The translations under genes and the position numbers were made by a program. Of a stretch of DNA of 64,000 nucleotides, positions 43,121 through 51,810 are shown piece after piece. Under the pieces are notes generated by a model, which was given only the letters and a program-made list of their open reading frames with translations, was not told the DNA's origin and ran no database searches. Position 1 is the stretch's first letter, and every line of letters starts with the position of its first letter. This DNA is from an uncultured Bacteroidaceae bacterium (GTDB lineage Bacteria > Bacteroidota > Bacteroidia > Bacteroidales > Bacteroidaceae). Where the stretch lies: contig CALUJO010000003.1 of NCBI GenBank assembly GCA_944320965.1, positions 62,001 through 126,000 on the forward strand, given 5' to 3'.

Positions 43121-44395
43121 ATGAAGAAAAATATATTAGCAGCATTTGCACTACTTATGTCACTGACAGGATTTGTATCCTGCAGTGATGATGAGTTAGG
43201 ACCTACAATTTTCCCGGTATTATCGGATGAACTGGATCCAAATTCATCTACATATCCTTTGGACAGATTCCTTAGAGAAAACTATTTGGACCCATATAAT
43301 ATGCGTTTCGACTATCGTATGTCTGATACAGAAGCAGATATGAATTACAATCTGGTTCCGGCATCATATGATAACAGTATTAAAATGGCTGTTCTGATCA
43401 AATATCTTTGGTACGATGTTTATGATCAAGTAATAAAGAATGCAGTAAGTTCTGAAGTTCCGAATGCAGATAAGTTCTTCTTAAAGCGTTATGGCCCTAA
43501 GATGATTATGCTTGTTGGTTCTCCTGCTTACAATGCATCAACAGGTACAAAAGTCCAAGGTCTTGCAGAAAGTGGTGTCAAGATATCTTTGTTTGATGTA
43601 AACAGCTTGGATATTAATGATATCGAATTGATGAATGAAAACTTCTTCCGAGTAATGCATCATGAGTTCAGCCACGTATTGAACCAGAATGTTGCTTTCT
43701 CTGATGATTTCAAGGAAACTTCTTCCGGTTTGTATGACCCTATGAACTGGCAGGACAAGCAAAACGAAGTTGTAAGAAGCCAGGGCTTTATAACTCCATA
43801 TGCAAGCAGTGAATACAGTGAAGACTTTGTTGAAACGATTGCTTATTATGTTGTAAGTACAGATGAACAATGGGCTTCTTTTATGGATGAAGCAAGCAAG
43901 GACTATGAGGAAATTGAAGTTTCTGCAGTAAGACCTGATTCTACAACTCCATCCGAATATGAAGTTGCTAAGAGTGATGGTACTTTTATAAGGATTATAA
44001 GTACAGTAGAAGATGTACAGGGTAATCCTGCAACTCATAAGATTTTACGTGTTGCCGTACAGAGAGAGGGTTCAGAACAGTTGTCAGCTCCTTTGAAAGA
44101 TGAAAATGGCAATTTGATTTATCGTAATGATATTGATAATGTTGATGGTAAGGCAATCATTGAACAGAAACTTTCTGAAGTAAAAGAATACTTGTATTCT
44201 GGTTTCGGTATAGATCTTGATGCTTTGCGTCACGAAGTATTATCACGTACTTATCTGACAGATGACAATGGTGATTTTGTTATTGATAACGGTAATTATA
44301 TAAACAGACTTACTTATCCAATCAAGTCAGATCCAACTAAGACTCTTATAGATTCTTTGGTTTATCAGGTTGAACAATATAAAGTAAATAATTAA
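43121..44395 (+). CDS. Substrate-import-associated zinc metallohydrolase lipoprotein
   Basis: A 424-aa lipoprotein with lipobox GFVSC (Cys21) followed by SDDE, a good match to the surface-export signal of Bacteroidota lipoproteins. The zinc-binding motif HEFSHVLNQ at about residues 182-190 is the HExxH of metallopeptidases, and a downstream acidic or histidine ligand is expected in the EDFVETIAYY segment (about 233-242). This corresponds to the lipoprotein metallohydrolase family found with SusC/SusD pairs. It probably trims protein or peptide substrates at the cell surface before import. The stop overlaps the next start by one base. Confidence 0.88.
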   Translation: MKKNILAAFALLMSLTGFVSCSDDELGPTIFPVLSDELDPNSSTYPLDRFLRENYLDPYNMRFDYRMSDTEADMNYNLVPASYDNSIKMAVLIKYLWYDVYDQVIKNAVSSEVPNADKFFLKRYGPKMIMLVGSPAYNASTGTKVQGLAESGVKISLFDVNSLDINDIELMNENFFRVMHHEFSHVLNQNVAFSDDFKETSSGLYDPMNWQDKQNEVVRSQGFITPYASSEYSEDFVETIAYYVVSTDEQWASFMDEASKDYEEIEVSAVRPDSTTPSEYEVAKSDGTFIRIISTVEDVQGNPATHKILRVAVQREGSEQLSAPLKDENGNLIYRNDIDNVDGKAIIEQKLSEVKEYLYSGFGIDLDALRHEVLSRTYLTDDNGDFVIDNGNYINRLTYPIKSDPTKTLIDSLVYQVEQYKVNN

Positions 44396-44406
44396 TGTAT
44401 TCGCAT

Positions 44407-45792
44407 ATGAAAAAATATATATATGGCTTGTCTCTCTTGACATTGACTTTTTCTGCTCAGTCATGTTTAATGGAGGAAGAAGATTTGTTTTCTGAATCTG
44501 CTACAGAAAGACTGGAAAATAAAAAAGTTGAGGCCTTTAATGCTCTTTTTGATTCACAGGCAGGTTGGGTAATGAGTTATTTCCCAACTGTTGAAGGAAG
44601 TGTAATCGGATGTCCTTTTCTTGTAAAATTTAATCGAAGCGGTGAGGATGGTACAGCTTTGTTTGCTGTTCAGAATGATAGTGTCGGTACTGGTAAATAT
44701 ATGGTAAACGATGCACCTACTCCATTTGATATTGTATTTGATAATGGTCCGGTTCTTACTTTCAACTCATATAATGATATTTTCCATGCATTCTCTGACC
44801 CTAAGGAAACTGATTGGTCTTTTGACCAAGGTATGGGTATAGGCTTGGGAGGTGATTATGAGTTTATCATAATTGATGTTACTCCTGACGAAGTACTTTT
44901 GAAGGGCAAGAAGAGAGGTACTTATACAGTTTTGCGTAAATTCGATACTACAGAGACAGGTGAAATTACATCAGAGAAGCTTGGTGAGTTGTGGAGAAAA
45001 TACATGACTGACCTTGAAAGCTTGAACAAGCAGCTGTATAAGTCAAATCCTGCTCCATTACGTCTGGTTTCTGCAAATGGAACTGAATATTATTTGTACA
45101 ATGGCGATTCATACATTTTTGATGTTGTCTCTGTTGCAGAAAATGATTTGGCATATGCTACTCAATCCAAGTATGTACAGACTTTAGATGGACTGAGATT
45201 TATTTCAGAACCTAGTGTTGAAGGGGATAATGGAGAAGATATTATAATCGGTGGCAAGGATTATTTCTTCAATGAAGATAAGACTAAGATGGTTTGCTCT
45301 GACGGTTCTTATATCGACGGTGGCGATCCTGTTCAAGTCTTTATAAATGCTCTTAAGGATGTTAATGTTGTTACAGGTAAACCTGCAAATGATTGGGTTC
45401 TTGACAATAATTCTTATGGCTCAGATCTTAAGGTGATATATGATAAGATTGCAGCTAAGTTTCCAGCATACAAATTTGAATTCCGTTTCACTGCAAATCT
45501 TAACGGTCAGATTTTGTTGCTTAAGCTGATGACATCAAGTAGTACAACTGAAGTTTGGCGAGTATTGTCTCCTTCTGCAAAAGACGGATTGTTGTCTTTA
45601 ACAGCTGGTGATTATAAGAGCTCAAATTATGATAAACTTGTTGCAGGTACTCCTGAGATTGGACAGTTCTTTGATGCATTTGGAGGAAAATTATACAAAG
45701 CAGCACCTGCAGCCGCTTTCAATATGGGAACTTTAAATTTGGAAGCAGATGGTAATGCAAATATGAGTTTCTCAGTAATAAATACAAAGTAA
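44407..45792 (+). CDS. DUF4302-type lipoprotein
   Basis: A 461-aa lipoprotein from the ATG at 44407, with lipobox FSAQSC followed by LMEEEDL, an acidic stretch that suits surface export. The ATG at 44395 overlaps the previous stop but adds only four residues. Alternating beta-strands with GWVMSYFPTVEG and GEDGTALFAVQNDS near the N-terminus are the pattern of DUF4302 proteins, which co-occur with the HExxH lipoprotein family in SusCD loci. No enzymatic motif is seen; a substrate-binding role is likely. It is followed by the T9SS-type protein gene after 24 bp. Confidence 0.78.
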   Translation: MKKYIYGLSLLTLTFSAQSCLMEEEDLFSESATERLENKKVEAFNALFDSQAGWVMSYFPTVEGSVIGCPFLVKFNRSGEDGTALFAVQNDSVGTGKYMVNDAPTPFDIVFDNGPVLTFNSYNDIFHAFSDPKETDWSFDQGMGIGLGGDYEFIIIDVTPDEVLLKGKKRGTYTVLRKFDTTETGEITSEKLGELWRKYMTDLESLNKQLYKSNPAPLRLVSANGTEYYLYNGDSYIFDVVSVAENDLAYATQSKYVQTLDGLRFISEPSVEGDNGEDIIIGGKDYFFNEDKTKMVCSDGSYIDGGDPVQVFINALKDVNVVTGKPANDWVLDNNSYGSDLKVIYDKIAAKFPAYKFEFRFTANLNGQILLLKLMTSSSTTEVWRVLSPSAKDGLLSLTAGDYKSSNYDKLVAGTPEIGQFFDAFGGKLYKAAPAAAFNMGTLNLEADGNANMSFSVINTK

Positions 45793-45816
45793 TAACAACT
45801 ATTAAGATTTAGAATT

Positions 45817-47634
45817 ATGAAAAAGATTTATCTGTTTTCTTTAATGGCTTTGAGTGCTGCAGCTGTAAGTGCTCAGGTTACTTTAGCAGATTCTCCAGAA
45901 CAGTTCGAGTTGAAGTCTGCATCTTTGAAAAGTGAGCTTGCTGTTCCATCAGTTTACAATTTATCAAGTGAGGCTGTTCAGCCTGTAGTGAAAAATGCTC
46001 CTAAGGCAGGTTCTTACGGAGTATCTGTAGGCGGTCACTTGTTTTCTGGTATGGACAGAGAACTTAAATCCTATAAAGCTTCAATTGGTGTAGGTCCTGC
46101 TGGTAGAAACGCTGCTCTATATGTTTATGATACTATACCTGAAGGTGTTACTGCTACATATAGTTGGAAAATTGTAGGTACTAATGGCGCTGAACAGGTG
46201 CTTGAAACATCCGACAACGGTAAGGTTGCCTATGTAAATACTTGGGGTATGGTGCCTTATCCTGTAGTTTCAGGAACAGCTTCTGATGGTGCTACTATGG
46301 GTTATGACAGAAGTAATGACCCAACTAATAACTGTAAGGGACAGACATATTTTTCTGCTCAGTGGAATAGACGTTATTCAGTATCTAACGCTGACCCTGG
46401 ATTCTACGGCGGTCAGTTGTATGGCGGATTGTCTGAAACAATGTATTTCGGTTCAGGAATGATGAGCAACGACGGCAAGATGCTAGAAGGTGTAATCGCT
46501 CTTCATAATCCACAGCCTACTCCTATGATTGTTTATGGAGGAACTGTTGCTGTTGCTAAATGCGATGACAGTAAGGATATTATGCCTGCTGATGCAAAAC
46601 TTAATATCGAGATTTGGTCAATGGATACAGATGAAGAAGGCAGACTTGTTAAGTTGGATAAATTGGGAGAAACAGAATGCGGTTCTGACAATCTTCAGGC
46701 AGCACCCAATGGACTTTATGGCTTGAACTTTACTTTCCAGCAGCCAAATGATTTGGGATTGTATGACGCAACTCCTGTAATTATTCCTACAGGCACAGAA
46801 TTCGGTGTATTTGTTAACAATCTTGACGAGGTTAATATGAGAGTATTGTTTGCTTTGCCTGAAACAGACATTGTACTTCAAGGTTCTGCTCATATTTTGT
46901 ACGAAGGTGATATTATCAGCGCAATTAGATGGACTGCTACAAACAGAGTTGTTGCTGACTTGTGCATAAGCCTTGATTGTGATATGCCTTCATTGGAATG
47001 GGATGCTGAAAGAATGGATTTCCCAACAGAAGGTGGTGTTGGTACTACAGTAGGAAATTTTGTTGACCAGGAAGGCAATCCTATCGAACAGGATATCGAA
47101 TGGGCATTCTTGTTGACTTCTATGCCTTATCTTGTAAATCCGGATATGGGTGATATGTCTGCAAAGAACTTTACATTCGAAGCTCCAGAATGGGTTAAGA
47201 ATATTCAGATTGCAGAATATAAGGAAGGTGATTACGGTTGGGACGACATGCATATGTATGCAGTTACAGCTGAAGCTGATCCTCTTCCAGAAGGTGAAAC
47301 AGGAAGATCTGGTATCCTTATGTGTACAGGTCCTTGCGGCTTGAAATATGGTATCAAGATTGGTCAGGGCGAATGGAATCCTGAAGAAATCGAAGGTGGT
47401 GTTGAATCAGTTGCTGCTCCTAAGGCTGCTGTTGCAGTTGCAGGTGACAACTTGATGCTTACTTACGGTGAAGAATACAACACAGTAACAGTTTACAATG
47501 TTGCAGGCTCAGAAGTTGCTTCTTATGCACTTCCTCAGGGTGGTTCATTCGAAGTTCCTGCTGCTGACTTGAACGGTGTTTACATGGTAGTATTCGAAGG
47601 CGCTTCACGTGAAGTTGTTAAAGTGGTTAAGTAA
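45817..47634 (+). CDS. Secreted protein with T9SS type A-like C-terminal domain, function unknown
   Basis: A 605-aa exported protein with signal peptide (about 1-19, ending VSAQ). The body (about 30-510) is beta-rich and matches no family that I recognise. The C-terminal 75 residues form a sorting-domain-like module: NTVTVYNVAGSEVASYALPQ, then LNGVYMVVFEG and a basic REVVKVVK end. It is the last gene of the SusCD locus, and a perfect terminator follows. It may be a cell-surface or released factor that binds or processes the same substrate. Low sequence complexity is not seen. Confidence 0.75.
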   Translation: MKKIYLFSLMALSAAAVSAQVTLADSPEQFELKSASLKSELAVPSVYNLSSEAVQPVVKNAPKAGSYGVSVGGHLFSGMDRELKSYKASIGVGPAGRNAALYVYDTIPEGVTATYSWKIVGTNGAEQVLETSDNGKVAYVNTWGMVPYPVVSGTASDGATMGYDRSNDPTNNCKGQTYFSAQWNRRYSVSNADPGFYGGQLYGGLSETMYFGSGMMSNDGKMLEGVIALHNPQPTPMIVYGGTVAVAKCDDSKDIMPADAKLNIEIWSMDTDEEGRLVKLDKLGETECGSDNLQAAPNGLYGLNFTFQQPNDLGLYDATPVIIPTGTEFGVFVNNLDEVNMRVLFALPETDIVLQGSAHILYEGDIISAIRWTATNRVVADLCISLDCDMPSLEWDAERMDFPTEGGVGTTVGNFVDQEGNPIEQDIEWAFLLTSMPYLVNPDMGDMSAKNFTFEAPEWVKNIQIAEYKEGDYGWDDMHMYAVTAEADPLPEGETGRSGILMCTGPCGLKYGIKIGQGEWNPEEIEGGVESVAAPKAAVAVAGDNLMLTYGEEYNTVTVYNVAGSEVASYALPQGGSFEVPAADLNGVYMVVFEGASREVVKVVK

Positions 47635-47662
47635 TTAAATACAGTTACCATAGAAATTATGA

Positions 47663-47696
47663 ATGGTGTACCGGGATTCCGGTACACCATTTTTTT
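47663..47696 (+). terminator. Terminator of the SusC/SusD locus
   Basis: ATGGTGTACCGG (47663-47674) pairs perfectly with CCGGTACACCAT (47679-47690) around GATT and is followed by TTTTTT. Confidence 0.93.
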
Positions 47697-47759
47697 GTTT
47701 ATTTTGAAATACAGCTTAATGACATAAGTCAATAATGTTATTTGTGGTATGGCTTTTAT

Positions 47760-47822
47760 AACCGGAACTTTCGGTTGTATAACCGGCGTTTCCGGTCTTA
47801 CAGATAAAAGTTTCGGTTACAG
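47760..47822. repeat. Array of three 21-bp dyad units (locus B)
   Basis: Units start at 47760, 47781 and 47802. The first two have AACCGG on the left and TCGGTT or CCGGTC on the right; the third keeps AAGTTTCGGTTA on the right arm. Period and arm sequences match locus A at 32756-32839. A degenerate fourth unit may follow to about 47843. Confidence 0.65.
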
Positions 47823-48043
47823 AATGTGTACTTTGTATTTATGTTTTGTTTCCTGTCTTTTTCCCATGTTGTTCCTTATACATTTGTTGTAAAATATATC
47901 TGTGCGGCTGTTTGTTTTGACTATGTTCCTGTGTTTTTTGTTCATTAATAACAACTGCCGTTATGCACATTCCGTAAATTTGAGGGCGGTTTTCTGTCTA
48001 AATATCAGAACTGTAAAGTTAATGCTTTATTAAATTTATATAT

Positions 48044-48077
48044 TTTGTTGCAGTATCTGATTTCTTTTTTATTTTTG
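48044..48077 (+). promoter_or_regulatory. Promoter candidate for relA/spoT
   Basis: TTTG (48044-48047) or the adjacent TTG (48048-48050) is followed by TATTTTTG (48070-48077), with spacers of 22 or 19 bp. The start would be near 48083, which excludes ORF starts before that point. Confidence 0.5.
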
Positions 48078-48101
48078 CATAATCGGATAATGAGAAATAC
48101 T

Positions 48102-50336
48102 ATGAAGTCGGAAGCTAACATTAACATTCAGGAAGAGGAAATGATACGACAGGGGTTTCAAGAACTCCTGAACGATTATCTTGCAACAAAGCACAGAAGA
48201 AAAGTCGAGATAATAACAAAAGCTTTTGAGTTTGCAAACAGTGCGCACCGTGGAGTTAAAAGACTTTCGGGCGAGCCTTATATAATGCATCCAATAGCGG
48301 TTGCAAAAATCGTGTGTAATGAGATTGGGCTTGGCTCCACCTCCATTTGTGCCGCATTGCTCCATGATGTGGTTGAAGATACCGAATACACAGTTGAGGA
48401 TATAGAAAACCTTTTCGGCAAGAAAATAGCCCAGATAGTAAACGGCTTGACAAAGATTTCGGGTGGAATATTCGGTGACAAGGCTTCTGCCCAGGCAGAA
48501 AACTTCAAGAAACTTCTTCTGACAATGTCCGATGACATAAGAGTTATTCTTATAAAGATTGCCGACAGACTTCATAATATGCGAACTCTTGGCTCCCAGC
48601 TTCCGAACAAGCGATACAAGATAGCCGGTGAAACATTATATCTTTATGCTCCTTTGGCCAACCGTTTCGGCCTGAACAAGATAAAGCTTGAACTGGAGAA
48701 CCTGAGTTTCAAGTATGAACATCCGGACGAATATGAAAAGATTGTAGCCAAGCTTGAAGAAACATCTGCCGAGCGTGACAAGGTGTTTGAAACATTTACT
48801 GCTCCTATACGCAGCAAGCTTGACGAAATGAAGGACAAGTTCTCATACAGGATTATTTCAAGAGTCAAGACTCCGTATTCTATATGGAATAAAATGCAGG
48901 CAAAGAAAATATCATTCGAGGATATATATGATATCCTGGCAGTACGTATAATTTTCACGCCAGTGCATCCTGAAGAGGAAATTAACCTGTGTTTTGACAT
49001 ATATGTAGCCCTTTCAAAGATATATAAATCGCATCCCGACCGTCTGCGCGACTGGGTTAGTCATCCGAAGTCAAACGGCTATCAGGCATTGCATGTTACG
49101 CTGATGTCAAATGAAGGACAGTGGATAGAAGTCCAGATAAGAAGTGAAAGAATGAACGATATTGCAGAAACCGGATTTACTGCACACTGGAAGTATAAAG
49201 AGGGCGGAGGCTCGGAGGATGAAGGAGAACTTCAAAAATGGCTTCAGACGATAAAGGAAATTCTTGAAGACCCGCAACCTGATGCAATGGATTTCCTTGA
49301 CACTATAAAATTGAATCTCTATACAAGTGAAATATTTGTTTTTACTCCTAAGGGTGAAATAAAGACAATACCACAAGGCGCAACGTTGCTTGACTTTGCA
49401 TTCTCGCTTCATACCCATTTGGGAATGAACTGTATTGGCGGTAAAGTGAACAGAAAGCTGGTTCCTTTGAATTATAAGCTGCAAAGCGGTGATCAGGTTG
49501 AAATACTTACTTCAAAAGCTCCGCGAATTTCATCTTCATGGCTTGATTTTGTTACTACTGCAAAGGCTAAAAATATAGTAATGAACTATGCCAAGAAGGA
49601 AAAAAATCAGAATAGAATTGAGGGTGAAAAGATGGTTGCAGCTTTCTTTGAGAACAATGATATCAAAATGACAGACGGATGTCTGGAAAAACTGTGCTCA
49701 CTGCATAATCTTTCAACCGTAGATGAATTGTATGAAGCGGTAGGAGGGCATGTTGTTACCTTGGGCGAGGAAGACAAAAACGGGCTGAAAGAAAAACAGA
49801 GCTGGATGAAATTTTTGTCATTCTCCTTTGTCGGCGGTGGAAACAAAGACAAGAAAACAGAGAATGAGACTCCGGAAGCTATTGATAAAAAGAAAATCAT
49901 GCAGCTTACTCCTGAAATGCTGAAGAAGAAATATGTTCTGTGTGACTGTTGCAATCCAATTCCAGGCGATTCTGTCCTTGGATATATTGATGATAACGGC
50001 ATAGTGCAGGTGCACAAGCTTCAGTGTGAGACTGCGAAAAAACTGAAGGCATGTTATGGAAACCGTCTTGTTGCCGTAGAGTGGGATACTCAGAAGAATT
50101 TGCTTTTCCCTGTATTCCTTCAACTTGAAGGAATTGATGATATAGGGGTTTTGAACAAGATTACAGAGGTTCTGTCAAAACAGCTTAACGTGAACATGAG
50201 AAAGCTTGATATAACCGGCGAGAAAGGCGTATTCAAAGGCAAGATGGAGCTTTTTGTACATGATGCCGAAGATATAAAGAACATAAGCGAAGCGCTTTCG
50301 AAAATTGAGAATGTAAAGTCGGTTGTAAGGCTTTAG
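48102..50336 (+). CDS. RelA/SpoT-family (p)ppGpp synthetase/hydrolase
   Basis: A 744-aa bifunctional-type stringent-response enzyme. The HD hydrolase domain (about 40-190) has SGEPYIMHPIAVAKIV and LLHDVVEDTEYT, an intact His-Asp pair. The synthetase domain (about 245-370) has YRIISRVKTPYSIWNKM, YDILAVRIIF and YQALHVTL. The TGS domain (about 405-465) begins EIFVFTPKGEIKTIPQGATL, and a C-terminal ACT domain (about 665-744) follows. Both catalytic halves look intact, so synthesis and degradation of (p)ppGpp are expected. The start at 48102 (MKSEANINIQEEEMIRQGF) agrees with Bacteroides homologues and with the promoter. It is convergent with the MerR gene; the stops are 4 bp apart. Confidence 0.94.
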   Translation: MKSEANINIQEEEMIRQGFQELLNDYLATKHRRKVEIITKAFEFANSAHRGVKRLSGEPYIMHPIAVAKIVCNEIGLGSTSICAALLHDVVEDTEYTVEDIENLFGKKIAQIVNGLTKISGGIFGDKASAQAENFKKLLLTMSDDIRVILIKIADRLHNMRTLGSQLPNKRYKIAGETLYLYAPLANRFGLNKIKLELENLSFKYEHPDEYEKIVAKLEETSAERDKVFETFTAPIRSKLDEMKDKFSYRIISRVKTPYSIWNKMQAKKISFEDIYDILAVRIIFTPVHPEEEINLCFDIYVALSKIYKSHPDRLRDWVSHPKSNGYQALHVTLMSNEGQWIEVQIRSERMNDIAETGFTAHWKYKEGGGSEDEGELQKWLQTIKEILEDPQPDAMDFLDTIKLNLYTSEIFVFTPKGEIKTIPQGATLLDFAFSLHTHLGMNCIGGKVNRKLVPLNYKLQSGDQVEILTSKAPRISSSWLDFVTTAKAKNIVMNYAKKEKNQNRIEGEKMVAAFFENNDIKMTDGCLEKLCSLHNLSTVDELYEAVGGHVVTLGEEDKNGLKEKQSWMKFLSFSFVGGGNKDKKTENETPEAIDKKKIMQLTPEMLKKKYVLCDCCNPIPGDSVLGYIDDNGIVQVHKLQCETAKKLKACYGNRLVAVEWDTQKNLLFPVFLQLEGIDDIGVLNKITEVLSKQLNVNMRKLDITGEKGVFKGKMELFVHDAEDIKNISEALSKIENVKSVVRL

Positions 50337-50340
50337 ATGA

Positions 50341-50688
50341 TTATTGTTTCTTTGGCAACTGCTCAATCAGTGCTAGTATTTCGTTACGGATATTTTCAAG
50401 TTTAAGAATAACTTCACCGGTGCGGTCAATTCCCTGCGGATTGTTCCGCATCATTTGTTTTGCCCCGTTTATGGTCATTCCCTGTATTTTTATCAGGTTA
50501 TATATCTTTCTGATTGTATTTATGTCCTCGTTTGTGTACATGCGCACCCCAGCCGGTGTACGTTTAGGTTTTATTTCTGGAAACTCCTTTTCCCACATGC
50601 GCAGAAGTGATGTATTGACATTCAGCATGTCTGCCACTTCCTTTATATTGTAGTAAACTTTCTCGGCTATGTATTTTTTTAGTGCCAT
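50341..50688 (-). CDS. MerR-family transcriptional regulator
   Basis: A 115-aa regulator. The N-terminal winged helix-turn-helix has YYNIKEVADMLNVNTSLLRMWEKEF (in part, about residues 11-35), then the MerR pattern RTPAGVRMYTNEDI (about 43-56). A short helical dimerisation region follows (about 60-110). There is no long effector domain. I chose the ATG at 50686-50688 (MALKKYIAEK) because the ORF upstream to 50712 overlaps the end of the M23 peptidase gene. It lies 20 bp after that gene on the same strand, so the two probably form an operon; its target is unknown. Confidence 0.9.
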   Translation of the reverse strand: MALKKYIAEKVYYNIKEVADMLNVNTSLLRMWEKEFPEIKPKRTPAGVRMYTNEDINTIRKIYNLIKIQGMTINGAKQMMRNNPQGIDRTGEVILKLENIRNEILALIEQLPKKQ

Positions 50689-50708
50689 AATCGTGTTACG
50701 TGTGTATG

Positions 50709-51677
50709 TCAATCCATCATATTGCCACGGTTCTCTGCCATCTGTATCATTTGGTCATATTCTTCGGCTGTAAGGTCCATGAAGTAGTAGTTGACCGGAT
50801 TGACATGCCGTCCCTTTACAAGAACTTCATAGTGAAGATGTGCTCCTGTACTTTTCCCGGTATTGCCCACTTCTCCGATGACCTGTCCTCTTATGACTTT
50901 TTCTCCACGTCTTACATTGTAGTCGTTCAGATGTGCATATCTGGTCTTGTAACCGTATCCGTGGTCAATCACAATGCATTTTCCGTAGCCGCTTTCCCAT
51001 CCTACGCTTTCAACCGTACCGTTACCTGTTGCATATACGTCAGTGCCGATGTTTGCCGAGAAATCCATTCCTTCATGGAATCTTGCTGTTCCGTATATTG
51101 GGTCAACTCGTCTTCCGTAACCTGATGCCATGCGTTTCAGATTCTTGTTTGCCACAGGCTGTATTGCCGGAATACATTTGTACATTTCGTCTTTTCCCCT
51201 ATACATTTCAGCTATTTCGTCAAATGAAATGGACTGGATATAGAGTTGCTTTTTCAGTAAGTCCAGCTTGTGTGTCGTGTTTATAACAAGTTTGGAATTT
51301 CTCATGTTTTCAAGCGAATCATATCTGTTTGTTCCCAAATAGCTTGATGTACGTATATCTTGTGGTATGGGGTCGGCATTGTAGATGACTCTGTAAAGGT
51401 TGTCGTCTCGCTGCTGTATGTCCTGAAGCACTGCAAGGGCATTGTCAAGTTCACGCGACAGCAGGTTGTATTGCGCCAGAAGTCTGCTGTTTTCTGTTCT
51501 TATTTCCTGTCCCGTAGGAAAGTTGAATGACAATACAAGTATGACAAATATGGCTGCCGCAACACTGGCATTTGCCAGAAAACGTCTTGTAACCGTAATA
51601 ATCCTGTGTTTCAATGTAGGATATATGCGGTCATATGCTTGAGTCTTCGGGTTATATTTATAGTATACTTTGCGCAT
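50709..51677 (-). CDS. M23-family (LytM) peptidase, membrane-anchored
   Basis: A 322-aa envelope protein that probably cleaves or regulates cleavage of peptidoglycan cross-links. A membrane segment lies at about 33-53 (ANASVAAAIFVILVLSF) and a coiled coil at about 58-100. The LytM domain (about 185-295) contains RFHEGMDF, the HxxxD zinc motif, and GAHLHYEV, the HxH motif. All ligands are present, so it should be active. It starts from a minus-strand promoter embedded in the alaS promoter region and is followed by the MerR gene. Confidence 0.93.
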   Translation of the reverse strand: MRKVYYKYNPKTQAYDRIYPTLKHRIITVTRRFLANASVAAAIFVILVLSFNFPTGQEIRTENSRLLAQYNLLSRELDNALAVLQDIQQRDDNLYRVIYNADPIPQDIRTSSYLGTNRYDSLENMRNSKLVINTTHKLDLLKKQLYIQSISFDEIAEMYRGKDEMYKCIPAIQPVANKNLKRMASGYGRRVDPIYGTARFHEGMDFSANIGTDVYATGNGTVESVGWESGYGKCIVIDHGYGYKTRYAHLNDYNVRRGEKVIRGQVIGEVGNTGKSTGAHLHYEVLVKGRHVNPVNYYFMDLTAEEYDQMIQMAENRGNMMD

Positions 51678-51739
51678 TATTGTCAGTCAAAATGCTATTT
51701 TACTTGTATTTGTAGAATATTTTATAATAAAATAATAGA

Positions 51740-51770
51740 CAAAAATACAAATAACATATATCTTTGCAAA
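51740..51770 (-). promoter_or_regulatory. Promoter for the M23 peptidase gene, interleaved with the alaS -7 element
   Basis: On the minus strand TTTG (complement of 51767-51770), 19 bp and TATTTTTG (complement of 51740-51747) match consensus exactly. The + strand -7 element TATCTTTG for alaS (51759-51766) lies in the minus spacer, so the two divergent promoters overlap and cannot easily be occupied together. Confidence 0.6.
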
Positions 51771-51810
51771 TCATTTTTGATAATATTAACTTGATATAAA
51801 TATAGTAAGT

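Larger units (their letters stand above)
47635..48101. other. 467-bp intergenic region upstream of relA/spoT
   Basis: No gene is supported. It holds the terminator of the SusCD locus (47663-47696), an array of three 21-bp units (47760-47822), T-rich DNA, and the promoter-like elements of the relA/spoT gene (48044-48077). Confidence 0.65.

Noticed and set aside
48045..48101. Upstream N-terminal extension of relA/spoT
   Set aside because: The segment contains the promoter -7 element and does not resemble the conserved N-terminus, which begins at 48102.
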